Shown: positions 35,601-47,308, counted from the stretch's first letter. The stretch is 64,000 nucleotides of DNA from Eutypa lata (GCA_022661535.1 JAKULF010000007.1:3286001-3350000); one strand, 5' to 3'. Notes: generated by a model from the sequence alone, not told the origin. Program-made: numbers and translations.

Positions 35601-37223
35601 GTAGAATTCCTCGTAACACGGGAAGGATTTAACTAATTGAAGCCAGCGCCAGTAAAAGCCTATGATTGATTACTTAGCTACAGAGTGGCAGCGTGGTTAC
35701 GAGATCTGTTACAGTGGTTGCCTACACGGCCAAGGAGTTAAGGAGATTCTCGCATACTCGAGCCATTCCCATTCACTTGCGCATCGGCTATAGCCTATTA
35801 GGCATAAGTTAAGCGGTTCGGCTCTTGTACCCCTCTAATTAGCAACATTAGTCAAGCGATAGCAAAGTTGACCCCTTGTCTCTCAAAAATACTGTACTTA
35901 TTAGATAATGGAGCCCACTTCCACAGGGTTCAGTCGGGGAAATCTGATTCGATAAGCCGTAGCTGACTAAAATTGCAAAGCAACTGGCGTCCGTTTCTAT
36001 TTTGGACAATGAGCGGGGGTTGGCGGGATATCCACTGAAGAGAGAGAAAAAAACACTGGGAAAGTAACCGAACTGCGACCATTTCCATGTCTTGTTGCTG
36101 GTCACTGGCTACTGGTTACTGGTTAGCCGTTATAGCAAATAGCCGGTCCAGATCGCGCTATTGACAAGTGTATGGAAATCTCCATTACTTTGAGTAGCAT
36201 TCAACCTCGGGCAGGTCTTTGCGATCAACCGCGGTACCGATTATCATGCTGTCGTAAATTTTTCGGGATTTGATCGATCGTGTGCTTTATGGTAGTATAT
36301 GCTATAGGCGATCGTAGTTTCTTTCTCCCTGTGACGTCAGTGATGTTACGCCTTTTGATATGCGCTGGCTCGGCCTATCCTTAGAAATATAGCCATTACT
36401 AAACATTGCTTGCAAATAGCTGTGGTGGTGGGCGATCCGAATGCGCCCTCTGCCCGGAAACGGCCGATTAGGGAGGAACGTTGACGAAGCAAATGGTTTA
36501 TAATGCATTGAAGACAAGAGAAGAGATTCGGCGTTTGAACGGCTTACGAAATCCCGATAAGATTCATATATACAACATACATATGCAGTGGTCGAGCAAG
36601 AAAGAGTCATGGAAGTTTTCTTGTGCATATCATATCGTCTTCGCAACACCATGACGGCGGCGGTGCCGTGGCTCGCCGCACATCGCATCGCGGAGAACCG
36701 TGAATTGTGTGAGAACTAATTCTCTGAATAGTGGGTAACAATGATGGAGACAATGCAACGCTACAAGTTCCCATGTGCGCCCTGGCGTCGGGTTGTGTTT
36801 CCTACGGATTACATATCAGGGGTACCATGGGCCAAAGGGTGGTAGCCCGTATTGGTTAGCCGGTAAACTCCAAATGCGGGAGGGGGGCTAGATTTCACGA
36901 GAGTACATGTAAGTACCTGTAGATTCTCTTGCATGCAACACGACTAATGTACAGGGGGTGTTACCAGCGAAACAGGGGGCCTGTCATTGAAAATGTACGA
37001 AAGATCGTCATGGTTGAGCTTCGAATATAAGTCGAGCGTCTGTCCTCGATTGCCCCTCCTCTCTAGTACGAAGACAATCTCCATTGTCATCATCATCATA
37101 CATACACCAACTCAAACTTAACCAAGCTAAAGATAAATACCAGTTTTCAAGTTCCTCTATAAACAAGTGACTACTTAGCCAGCTTAAGCCCGAATTCACA
37201 TTCGATTATACACCTGAAGCTAG

Positions 37224-37250
37224 AAGAAAGAAAGAAAGAAAGAAAGAAAG
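37224..37250. repeat. (GAAA)n tract in the bZIP 5' leader
   Basis: About six perfect GAAA units ending 33 bases before the bZIP start codon, so probably within the transcript leader or core promoter. Confidence 0.85.
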
Positions 37251-37283
37251 CCTTGCGCACCTAGAGCTTCGTTTCGCAACACA

Positions 37284-37968
37284 ATGGATGACATCTTAGT
37301 CAACCCTTCGACGCCCGCCAACGCTATGTCCTACGTCTTCAGTGAACCAGATCCGTATTTCGACTCGACGAACACTTCCACATCCACCAGCCCGATGAAC
37401 TCACCAGTATGTTGCTCGTTGTATAAGTAGCTTGCTCTGGATAGGTTTCTGACTAGTCCTTCAGTATGACCTCTCTTTCCATGTGCCATATCAAAGCCCC
37501 GAACCCTCATCGGAGGAATCATATCCGTCAGAATCATTAGACGCATCATCATCAAAACCGGCAGCAAAGCGAAAGCGCGAGAACAGATATAAGAATGCGC
37601 CACCTTCAGTGTTATCTGTAAGTACCCCAATCCAGCTCCGCAGGCCTTTGGTGTATCGCCCAGGCTAACCAAGGTCACCTATGCAGCGTCGAAGAGCACA
37701 GAATCGCGCATCACAGCGAGCCTACCGGGAAAGGAAGGATCAGCGCATCAAAGACCTCGAGACCCTTCTAACCGATGCCCAGCAGAAGAACAACGTCTTA
37801 ACACAAGCCTACTCATCTCTACAGGCAGAGTACATGAAACTCAAGAATGAGCAAGACACTGCGACCCAGTACCAACAAGCGGGCTTGGCATATGATCCCC
37901 TCATCACAACCAACGCAGGAGAGCTGGATATGTATCTGTATAACGACCCATCAGGATACGCTGTCTAA
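37284..37968 (+). CDS. Small Yap-type bZIP transcription factor
   Basis: Three-exon model: 37284-37406, 37465-37617, 37687-37968, giving 185 residues. Introns of 58 and 69 bp start GTATGT and GTAAGT, end CAG, and have CTGAC and CTAAC branch sites; all junctions are phase 0. Residues 1-41 are acidic and S/T-rich, followed by SPEPSSEESYPSESLD and a basic KRKRENRYK. The third exon begins exactly with the basic region RRAQNRASQRAYRERKDQR, whose QNR..QR..RERK pattern is that of fungal AP-1/Yap-like factors. A leucine-zipper heptad follows (IKDLETLLTDAQQKNNVL..AYSSLQAEYMKL). There is no C-terminal cysteine-rich redox domain as in Yap1, and the protein is short, so it is more likely one of the small uncharacterised bZIPs than an oxidative-stress regulator. 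It should act in the nucleus as a dimer. Confidence 0.9.
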
Positions 37969-40900
37969 GTGTCCAAATCCGACCCGGGTACATTGGAACG
38001 CATCTCATGAGCCGCCGTCATATGCACGCAGGCGGGGCTAGCGACGAGAGACTATTCCAGGATGCATAGGCGATAGTGCGACACCAGCGCAGTTCGCGCC
38101 AACCTAGAGTCTACCAACTAGGACATAAGATTCTATGCCCGCTGCCGCTCAGAAAGAGAGCAGCACGAGGAAAGACTACGTCTGATGGGTGAGAAGGTAA
38201 GACGAGAGGAGATCTCGTCTAGGTGGTCATTGTTGACCTCAAGAGATGAAGGCAGAAGGTGACGGCCTCTGACAATATCCATCATTGGCAAGGAGTGGGT
38301 TCATCAGGCTGTTCCTTCCAATGAATTGAATTGGCGTAGGTGTTGAATGAAATGATTTTGATTATGATTATGGTGATACGGGGGCAGGGGGGCAAGGGGG
38401 GCTACACAAAAGTGGGGTGGGCGTTAGGCCTGTCTACAATTAGAGATACCACAAAGGAGTTGTTAGGTCTTTGGGTCAATATAACTGAATAAAACTGAGA
38501 AATACTACTTGCAAGGCGATTCTAGTACTATTATGCAACGATACCTGTACATACCCACTATGTCTTTGTTGAGAACTGCCAGTGCTCCAGCTGTGCAAGG
38601 AGTTCCTGGGAGCTAAGACAACATCGTTCTGGTTAGGTGCTGCCAGGAATGTCAAAGTGCTCAGGGGCGCAATAAAGCAAATAGTAGTATAGCGAAGTGA
38701 TGGGTACGGCCTAGGGAAATGGCAATACAAGGAATATGATACTTAGAACTAGCCTGGAGGTAGGAATAGCTACCTGTAACTTATACGGATGGTAGGTCTA
38801 CGAAATAGTTAACTCCTAGGCTGTGAACTTCGCAGTAAGCCTCCATCGTGTAGTTAATATTAGGTTCGAGTTTTCGTACATAGACATAGAACATGTGTAA
38901 CAGGTGATAGTTGTCTAGATAAGCTCAATGGCCAGCAGCTATGGGGTGTTTTATATATGTGGTGATCTCCGAAGGTAGGAAATTCAGCACACCATTAATT
39001 ACATAAGTCCTGATATCTGCAAATAGGGGTAGCCTACTTGAACAAAATGGATACCATATTGTATCATGGTTTCCATGGACAATCTTCAAAATTAAGCCTG
39101 GGATCCCTGAAAGATGTTAACGTCCAGCTGAGAGCGGTATTTCGCATCTCTTCAGGTGTAATAAGCTTAATAGGGATAAACAACTTGCTATTCGGGGATA
39201 ACTCAGCTAGACCCACAAGCTAGTATTTACATACCTAGCGGATCGCTAGCCGAGCTCCTCTCTCATTGAGTTATTCGTAGAAGCGAAGATGAAGCTGGCG
39301 TATTGCCCTGCCACTGCATGAATTAGGCAACTGTAGGTTATCTCCGGCTAAGAGTACTGGAAGCTTTGACAGTGGTCCTATTATAAGGAGCGGAGGTAGG
39401 ACAGCAAACAAGCCGAATAATCCAGACGGTCATAACATCTCTATGTAAGTAAACAATGGATAAGTATGATAGGTACAGATGATGTTACCTAGGGAGCTGG
39501 GAAATTTGTTTATAGTCTTGGTTCAAAGTCAATCCAATACTTACCGCCTTCAGATAGTCACTATGGGCTTTGAGACAAAGAAAACATGCTGGCGTAGTAT
39601 CTATGTTCGCAAGTAGCGCAATGACCTTAGATGAAGATTATTGAGGCCCTTCCCGTCGTCTGATACCGGCTATTACATTTCCTGGGGAGTTGCTCACTAG
39701 CAATAACCGGACAAGGGGCAAGGAATTTACTGAATAAGTGATAACTCATAATTCTATCGAAGTAGTCCCTTAGCTTCAAAGGAAACTAGCCCATCAATCA
39801 TTATTTATAGAATCTAATGATGGATTTGGATCGTGTTGGCATCTGTGCCGAGCTTTCCCTGTTCTTTTCAGCCTTTGCACATCTCGATTTCGGAGACCCT
39901 GTTGACTGTAATGTTTCCGATCAATAATCCAGGGCTACAGCTATTTTTGCCCTCAAACCTTTCACTGGCAAGGTGTTCCTCTCTTGAACGAATACTTTAG
40001 CCGTGGCTCATGACGTGAACATGGCCGGCGTTATCGTCTGAAATTATGCTTTCGCAGCGCTCCTCCTGAAATTACCTGCTCTCTAACTCATATTATTCTC
40101 GGCGTTGTCTCACATCACGCAGACGACCAAGTTCTACTCCCCGCCGCCGCTACATCCAACCGACTGGAATCGAGTTCCAGAACTTCAGTCCTCGGGTACC
40201 TACAAAGTCTGACCGGGAAGTTACACCCATACGTTCGTCCTCCGAGTCTCCTCACAGGGGACCGATTTCTACAGCTTGGTAGTGCAAGAAGCACACCGAA
40301 GCGTAGGCCTAAGCAAAGCTTCCGAAACCCGACGTTGGGCAGATATGATAAGCCTTGACCAAAAGGAAATGGGTAAAGGGCAAAGGTGCTCAAGCGGACG
40401 AAATAAAAGAAGGAAAATACTTATAAATGGTTGCTAATCGAAAACCAAGCCGTGAATGTTACGGCACCAAATGAAACAGTCTACTATATAAGGCTATGCA
40501 AGATGGATAGCTCCCTAGCTAAGAACATTCCACTTTTGGCGGTGTAGTGGTATAGTCCTTGTATTTTTTACCATCATAGTAGAAGCTACCATACGGCGCC
40601 TTCCGCCATATCACTAGTTCTTTTCTGAGGGAGCAGCCTTGGTAATAGGTAGCCATGATAGAACGCCAAGTCACTGGAACTATGGACACTCTTGTCTCCT
40701 AAGTGAATGCCTTAAGCATTATATGTTATGGATATGACGAAACCGCCCCTTGATAACACAAAAACCAGAAAATAACTGGTGAGAAGGGAGCAGCGATACT
40801 TAGAACGTCGCATGCTTATTTACCAATATTGTCAGTCCCTCTCGACGCCCTGAACTGTCAAAAATCCACAATTACATCTAAGTTGATGTCAAGCACTGTA

Positions 40901-42158
40901 GCGATCGACACACAGATTAGGAAGTTAAGACACCGTCCTACTACGCAATACGACACAATCCAGATATAGCGTGAGAGCTTTAGCTCTCGACTTAGCCCCA
41001 AGTTTCAAATCCTGCTTCAGCGACTTCTCTGTGGGACATCGCAGCTTGCGAGATGGGCACTTGAACAATGTCGGTCTCATTAAGCGTGTTGTCCCATCAT
41101 AAAGGTTATCAAGCACTTTCTGTCTAGCCCTCGTCCTGCTGACTAGCAACATAAAATTGCAAAGACCTAAGTTCAGTGCTTACTTATATGAGCTCTCAAA
41201 GACATAACCCCAGGGTGAGCTGCCTGTAGGTGATTCGTCTATAGGAAGGCCTAGTAATTCAACTAATGAGTATAAGGTCTTCAATAACTGAATATTACTT
41301 ATACATATTGAGTAACAGCTAGAGGCTAGCTACTAGTAAAGGAAGGAACCTCGGTATTTACCTTCTAGTATAGTGGCAAATGTTTATAACAGAATCTTCT
41401 ATAGGATTCGATAGATTACGTAACCAATAGAAAAACTATACCGATGTAAGAAACCTTTACCACTCTACCAACGGGAGCGGCTATTCTAGTACTAGTTAAC
41501 AGACTCTCAGGCTATTCTGACGGTCGCTAAACCTATTTTGGTGATTATATAGAGATATTACATGTACTGTACAAACTCCTTTCGGTATATAACGCTAATA
41601 AGCCAGCGCAAAGCGCACAATGTACCTACTTAAGTAGGTAGTTAAGGTTAGAGTTAGTGAGCTAAGGTTCAAGTTAATTAGTTAGGCTTAGGCTTAGGCC
41701 CCGGAGGGTTTGGGGGGACGACGAAAGTCCCCCATTAGGTTATATGTTATTGCTAGCGAGTAATGGTGGTCCTGGTGATATTGGTGGTGATAGGGGTGAA
41801 ATGGCTGGTGCTTAGGTGGGTGGAAGTATAGTACATGCGGCCGTCAGAATAGCCTGAGAGGCCGTCATTTACCAAGAATCTTCCGTAAAGAATTTAATTA
41901 ATTTTTAGTTAAGGCGTCATTTTGTAATTATAAATCTTGGCATTCTCATGTATATAAAGCCTGATACCCCTCTTTCAAAGTCGTCTTGTTGTCCGTAAAC
42001 ATAACATCTCCCCCGCTGTGTAATGTTATTACACCAACCAACTCCTAATATATGTATTATTTCATCATTTGCTCTTATATCTCGTCTCAGTTGACTTTTT
42101 ACTTAAAACCCCTCTATTATTGAGTTAGATCCTTTCCTTGTTAATCTCGGCAGCAATC
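37969..42158. other. Gene-poor stretch of about 4.2 kb
   Basis: No gene supported. G-rich sequence at 38381-38402; an 18-bp perfect palindrome TACCTACTTAAGTAGGTA at 41623-41640, followed by TTAGG-like words at 41643-41699; and a TATA-type element at 41951 before the CCCH gene. Confidence 0.45.
41951..41959 (+). promoter_or_regulatory. Candidate TATA box of the CCCH-finger gene
   Basis: TATATAAAG lies 200 bp before the start codon at 42159, followed by pyrimidine-rich sequence (CCCCTCTTTC), a common fungal promoter arrangement. Positional evidence only. Confidence 0.35.
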
Positions 42159-44186
42159 ATGTCTACCACCATTGCTTCAGTAGAAGAGGCTCGCGTTCAA
42201 GTTGATAAGTTTGTTCAATCAAACCAAAGCATGAATGAATACTTCATTGTAAGTGGTGACAACATCCTACCATCCAGGGAAACTATGGAGTAGGGCCTTG
42301 GCATTGTGTACACACTCAATGTCAATTGAAATGGTCGCTTCGAAATGCGATAGTGCGATTCCCGTGTTAAATCAATAGCACGGTGCAATAATATTGCAAG
42401 CCGGAAGGCTTTCTATGCAGCCATATGAGAGAACACTTTCTCATGGCTATAATAGCATATAATAAATGCTACCATACAAGTGTCATATTGACACCATGCT
42501 TATCATATACTCAATGTAAATTCTGGGCTTCAAAGCTGATAGCAGAGCAATATACAAACGCATTATAACCATTCAAACATATTCAATTATGAAATAAGGC
42601 CTTCATATCCTATAGTGTTGCAGTGCATGTGAATCTCGTATGCATGCTAATCCTCTATAGACTATTTTCAAGTGTCTCCAAGATGAACTTGCCAAAAATA
42701 ACGAGCTGGAGAACGACCTTAAGAATGAAAAGATGTCTCGAAGAACATATCAACAAGAGGCAGAGCAATTCAAGCACCAGGTTAATAAATATGAAAGAGA
42801 GGCTGAAGAACTTACGGTATGTTGCCATCTAATTTTTTTACTCTTCATTATCCAAGGGCAGTAGCATCCATTGGCTAACTGACTACCTAGAACAAAAATC
42901 CATTTGTGGTTCTTCTCGTTGATGGTGACGGGGCCAAATTCCGCGACGATTTTCTGAACCAACCCGATCTAGTGGCTGCGGCTGATAAGGCTGCTAACAA
43001 CCTCAAGAAAGCTATTCGTGGTCATCTTCGTCAGGAAAGCCTGGACGAAGATGCCACAATCATTGTTCGAGTTTTTGCCAACCTTTCGGGCTTAGCTAAA
43101 GCACTGAAGGAATCGAATGTCATTTCGTCACCAGACCGCATGTACAAATTTGCGGAAAATTTTACTAATTCCTGCCCTGATTTCGATTTCATCAACGTCG
43201 GTTGGGGCAAAGAAAACGCCGATTCTAAAGTACGGAGTAAGTAATATTTTATTGGGACTGCTTCCATCCAATCTATGTCCATCGTGTGAGTTAAGTTCAA
43301 CCTTGTGCTAGTTCACTAACAACGCTTCACAGGGAATCTTGCTCACTATTATAGCATTAATCAATGCAAGAGGGTTTTCCTTGCCGGGTGCCATGATAAT
43401 GGATACCTACATGAGCTTAAACTATACACAGATAGACCCGAGAAAAAGATTGTGCTCGTGGAGACGACACCGGCAGAACACGGGTTCAAAATTATAGGGT
43501 TTCCTATAACAAAATTTGATACAGTTCTCAGGTCGGAACCTCTGGATAACGAAACAAAGAGAGTCCCGGCTAAAGCTGTGAAGATGAGCCCAACTGCAGA
43601 AAAGGCTGTTCCAAAGCCCTCTCAGGTTAAAACACCCCCTGCTTTGACGCCCACATCTCCCAATGATGAAGGGGACGTTGAGTCAGAGAGCGACAAAAAG
43701 CCTATCTGGACCGACATAGTCAGGAAGGAAGGCCATGAGAATGTCACCAATAAGACTTCTCAATCTAAGGAGCAGACTAATAAGTTTATTTACCTCAACA
43801 AAGAACAGTGCCGCATCGACAACCCTGTAGACAAGCCTAGTCAATATAACAACCCAGCCCAGGAGAGTTATCGAACAAAGCTGGAGCATGCCAAAGCTGC
43901 TGGTAAAAACGGGTTCTGCAATAGACATTACCTGCAGCAATACTGTAGCTACGAAGAGAAGTGCTATGCGGACCACGAAACAAAACTAACTCGTGAAGAG
44001 CTTGCCATTATGCGCTTCAAGGCTCGACAAAGACCATGCAACTACTATCAAGACTGCGAGGACCCAACCTGCCCATTTGCCCACCATTGTCCTCTTAGCA
44101 AGGAACAATGCACTAAACAGCTGGGTGGCAGCGACAAGTGCGCCCATACACTACACTTTACCGACGAGCAGAAAAGGCATTGGTAA
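42159..44186 (+). CDS. CCCH zinc-finger protein with coiled coil and DUF7923-like domain
   Basis: Four-exon model: 42159-42248, 42661-42816, 42891-43236, 43333-44186, giving 481 residues. Intron 1 is unusually long (412 bp); the others are 74 and 96 bp. Exons 1-2 encode a Q/E/K-rich coiled coil (NKNNELENDLKNEKMSRR-like spacing). Exon 3 starts the globular domain (PFVVLLVDGDGAKF) of the fungal family usually listed as DUF7923, continuing with VFLAGCHDNGYLHEL and ETTPAEHGFKIIGF. The C-terminus has CCCH fingers: C-x8-C-x5-C-x3-H in the segment CNRHYLQQYCSYEEKCYADH, then C-x5-C-x4-C-x3-H starting CNYYQDCEDPTC, and a third Cys/His group (CTKQLGGSDKCAHTLH). CCCH fingers usually bind RNA, so a cytoplasmic or nuclear RNA-related role is likely but unproven. 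The last codon is ambiguous: a good GTAAGT donor overlaps the TGG-TAA end, with an acceptor at 44244 leading to another immediate stop. Confidence 0.85.
42384..42494 (+). other. Run of five short hairpins inside intron 1 of the CCCH gene
   Basis: Stem pairs, in order: TGCAAT/ATTGCA (42384-42398), AAGCC/GGCTT (42398-42411), AGCCAT+GAGA/TCTC+ATGGCT with a 2-base bulge (42419-42448), TAGCAT/ATGCTA (42453-42471), GTGTCA/TGACAC (42480-42494). All lie within 111 bases of the long intron. This may be a structured intronic RNA; see findings. Confidence 0.4.
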
Positions 44187-44953
44187 GTAGAGAGTGCAGT
44201 ATTAAGTCTTCATTTCTTGCTCTTACTGACACGGTATATAATAGTTAATACATGGACGGAAAGCTCTACAAGGCCTAAAATATACTTGATTGTTTGGTCA
44301 GAAATATTTCACAGCCTGGAGGGTTATCTGTATAGCTGGAAAACATTTCCTGACCACGTTCTTAATATCTAGTTAGTTGGGTTTGCTATTTGAAGTTGGA
44401 GTATTAATTTGAGAGCTATCATACTTCTCAACAAGTATTGGTTCAAGTCAAGAGAGGAGAAGATTCAACTCTTCCTCAAGTATTTATACATTTAAAAATC
44501 GTGGTTAGCTATACAAGATGATACGATACAAACAGATTGGAGGTTAAATGAATATCATTATACACGTAGAGATATGTCCTAAACTGCGTGATAAAAGAAC
44601 CGCCAGCGTCCTCTTCCCTAAATCGTAAATAATTATATGCCCAATGCCCTTATCTGCCTTTCCTTTCTACTATGACACGATAGTGAATGTGGCTAGTAAA
44701 AGCCATTAGTAACAACCAAGAAATATCTCATCTTTATTAACCAGAGGCAATACAGAGATACACAATGATAGTGCAGTAAGTACAAGACGCCATACCCGGT
44801 CAGCTTCTTCTGCTGGATTTGGTGAAGAGGAGGCAGATCGGGTTAATACTTGGACCTGTGTCGGCTATGTGACCTATTCTCATCTTTTAGGGAAAGCCAC
44901 ATATTCATAATGAACGTAATTATAACCATCTCGATTTATTAACAAGCAACAGC
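44187..44953. other. Intergenic spacer between convergent genes
   Basis: Spacer between the CCCH gene (+) and the Pex24p-family gene (-), whose 3' ends face each other. A possible extra 62-bp intron of the CCCH gene occupies 44183-44244. Otherwise nothing is seen. Confidence 0.5.
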
Positions 44954-46498
44954 CTACTCATCACTAGTGATATTCTTTCTCCTGACCAGACGAACCCACC
45001 GCCTACGCCTCCATTCGCCCTTCTTAACGTCGCCATCCTCCCCCTCTTCCCAGCTCGGGCCGGGCATGTAACCCTTCCCTCCATTCCTCCTCTCCTTACC
45101 CTTCGCTCTCGCCTCTCCCAGCGGGTCCTCCACAACCCCAACTCGATCCGCATTCTCATCGTAGATATCGTAGACCCACCGCTCGCCCTCGGTCTCGATC
45201 TCGACGCCGGTGATGATGCGGTCCTCGACCCACTCGCGGCTCCAGAGATCAAGCGCCCACTTCTTCTCGCTCCACTCCCAGCCCGGCGGCGGCCTCACGT
45301 CCTCGAAGAAGCGCGCCCCGGCCGGTCTCTCGCCGACCAGGCGAGCCGCCGACAGCGGATCGTACGGCGACGCGCTGAACAGCCAGGGCTCCCACTCGCC
45401 GGTGCCTCCGGGTGCCAGGCGCTGAAGCTCGAAGATCTCGACCTCGCGGGTCTCGGGCGCCCCGTCGAGGATGACATCGTCGTCGACCCACTCTTGGACC
45501 AGTCCTAGCGCCTTCTGGCGCTGCGGCTTAACGTGGAGCACGCGGGCGCTCTCGAGCTGGCGCGCCACGGCCGGGTGGCCGGCGCACGTGGCGGCCCAGC
45601 CGGCGGCGAGGAAGATCAGGCGCCAGGGCAGGGCGGAGGACGCGATGCTGAGCAGCAGGCAGAGGCCGAAGAGGGCGGCGAAGAGGGCGCTGCTCTGGGC
45701 CTCGTCGCTGAAGTTGGTGCGGGGCACGACCAGCGAGGCCACGGCGTCGTGCAGCTGGCTGAAGTCCTCCATGCAGTTCTGCAGGTCCCGCATGTTGCGG
45801 AAGAAGTCGCGGCTGAGCTCCTTGGCCGGGCGCACGGTCACGGCCGGCGCGAAGGCCGGGCCCCGCGTCGACGACGACGACGACGGGTAGTACCCCGCGG
45901 CGGCCTGCTCGCTGCTCAGGCTGGTCTCGGGCTCCGGGTGGCGCGCCGCGAAGCTCGGGATCAGCACCGCCACTAGCATGACCGCGAGCGGCAGCACCGG
46001 CAGCAGGTAGGGGTCCAGGCACATGAAGGTGAAGATGGCGAGGAACGACAGCGTGTGCGTGGGCCGCCGCCACGCCAGGAGCCGCGCCATCCGCGCCTGG
46101 AAGACGAAGACGACGCCGATGCGCGCGTTGAAGCGCCGGAAGTTCACGGACATGGTCGTGATGTTGAAGTTGGGCTTCTCGGTCGTCGGCGGGGCGCGGG
46201 AGCCGGCACCGCCGCCGGTACCGTCTCCGGGTAGCTCGTCCGCCTGGGCCTGTCTATCGTCTACAGGTATGACCTGTTGGAGAAGTTTCTCTACAAGTCG
46301 GTCTTGTATATTCGCTTTGTCTTTTAGGGCCGAGAACCTGCCTCGCAACCCTTTGGGTCGCGACGGCGTATCGGGGTCGGAATGGTCGGAGTCATGCTGC
46401 TGCTGCTTTTCGGAAACTGAAGGCGATTGCGTCCGCGAGCCGTCGAGGACAATAATGGGAATTGGATCGTCGCGGTTGACGAGCGCATTAGCCTCCAT
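44954..46498 (-). CDS. Pex24p-family peroxisomal membrane protein with dysferlin domain
   Basis: Intronless frame of 514 residues from the ATG at 46498 (MEANALVNRDDPIPIIVLDG). The frame is also open from an ATG at 46573, which would add 25 mostly hydrophobic residues; the inner start is preferred because the MEA...VNRDDPIP opening looks like the family N-terminus. After a disordered region there is a basic stretch, then hydrophobic segments near residues 140-190 (TLSFLAIFTFMCLDPYLL, PLAVMLVAVLI), and a second hydrophobic pair near 275-315. The C-terminal part has dysferlin-type motifs: VEIFELQRL, WEPWLFSASPYDP, PPPGWEW, KKWALDLW, WVEDRIITG and ERWVYDIYDEN. In yeast, relatives Pex28-Pex32 sit in peroxisome or ER membranes and control peroxisome number and size. 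Which member this is cannot be told here. The tail is very basic (KKGEWRRRRWVRLVRRK). G+C is high, which produces long shadow frames on both strands. Confidence 0.85.
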   Translation of the reverse strand: MEANALVNRDDPIPIIVLDGSRTQSPSVSEKQQQHDSDHSDPDTPSRPKGLRGRFSALKDKANIQDRLVEKLLQQVIPVDDRQAQADELPGDGTGGGAGSRAPPTTEKPNFNITTMSVNFRRFNARIGVVFVFQARMARLLAWRRPTHTLSFLAIFTFMCLDPYLLPVLPLAVMLVAVLIPSFAARHPEPETSLSSEQAAAGYYPSSSSSTRGPAFAPAVTVRPAKELSRDFFRNMRDLQNCMEDFSQLHDAVASLVVPRTNFSDEAQSSALFAALFGLCLLLSIASSALPWRLIFLAAGWAATCAGHPAVARQLESARVLHVKPQRQKALGLVQEWVDDDVILDGAPETREVEIFELQRLAPGGTGEWEPWLFSASPYDPLSAARLVGERPAGARFFEDVRPPPGWEWSEKKWALDLWSREWVEDRIITGVEIETEGERWVYDIYDENADRVGVVEDPLGEARAKGKERRNGGKGYMPGPSWEEGEDGDVKKGEWRRRRWVRLVRRKNITSDE

Positions 46499-47055
46499 CT
46501 TGTCCGAGGCCTCACCTGGCGCGGTTGTTATAGGAAGAATGTTTAATACGATGAATGATGACGTAAGGAACAATCATGACCTATTTAACTTGACATGAAC
46601 CAATGAATTGATCATTAGTTAGTCCATGCTAGTTACCATGTGCTAGGTAGCGAATGTTTCCATCAGCTCGAACGAACTTCAACGGATTATACAATGGTAA
46701 GGGTGGTTGAAGTTGGTGTTAAATGGGTAGACTTACATACTTATCACATGCTGATGCTGGAATTCATATAAGCCACGCTGCTACGGCCCTACGGTCTACG
46801 AGCATGACGTTAGCGTTAGCGGGGCCAATACCTACTTATGTACCACTAAAGTAATTGGTTCCTAGCCTCTAGTGGGGTGCATACAGTAGCTGCAGGGGTT
46901 CACTAGCTGGAAAATACTCTACGAAATCATTACCTACATAGTTACATGCATACATACCTCATTGAACGATTACAAGGTCTTACAAGCGTCACCAAACCAC
47001 CCTTATTAAGACCCAAGAACAACTCGACAAGGAGCTCCTATCAAACTCATCGAAA
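46499..47055. promoter_or_regulatory. Shared upstream region of divergent peroxin and Rrp4 genes
   Basis: 557 bp between two outward-facing starts. Composition drops from the high G+C of the flanking genes to A+T-leaning sequence. No specific factor site could be assigned. Confidence 0.5.
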
Positions 47056-47269
47056 ATGCCAATCACGATACTCCAGCCAGTCCCATTACCGATTGCCAGA
47101 CCACACGCCGACTATGCATCCGGCTCGGACTCAGACTCTGCCGGTGGTGCTGACATCGAGGGAGACATCTCTATGATGCGCTCAAGTAAACGCCCGCGCT
47201 GGGCTGGCGATTCTTCGATCGTGACTCCGGGTGAGGTGATAACCGAGGACCCTCAATGGATGCGGTATG

Positions 47270-47308
<39 letters not shown>

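Larger units (their letters stand above)
27527..37283. other. Gene-poor stretch of about 9.8 kb
   Basis: The largest gene-free interval outside the A+T block. No frame shows coding character that I trust. Contents worth noting: a (TATG)n repeat at 30651-30679, TACCTA/TAGGTA words around 30151-30190, a 146-bp foldback at 32476-32621, a 143-codon minus frame broken by one TGA (35578-35150), and a (GAAA)n tract just before the bZIP gene. Base composition is about balanced with A+T-rich patches, not RIP-like. Confidence 0.45.

Noticed and set aside
40534..40575. tRNA-like A-box (GGCGGTGTAGTGGTATAGT)
   Set aside because: No B-box or cloverleaf follows at the right distance.
41643..41699. TTAGG-like words suggesting an interstitial telomere
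   Set aside because: Units are irregular (GTTAAGG, GTTAGAG, CTTAGG) and never the perfect TTAGGG array expected of fungal telomeres.
45528..46073. Long frames on both strands inside the Pex24p gene
   Set aside because: Shadows created by G+C-rich third positions; the minus frame 44954-46498 carries the membrane and dysferlin motifs.
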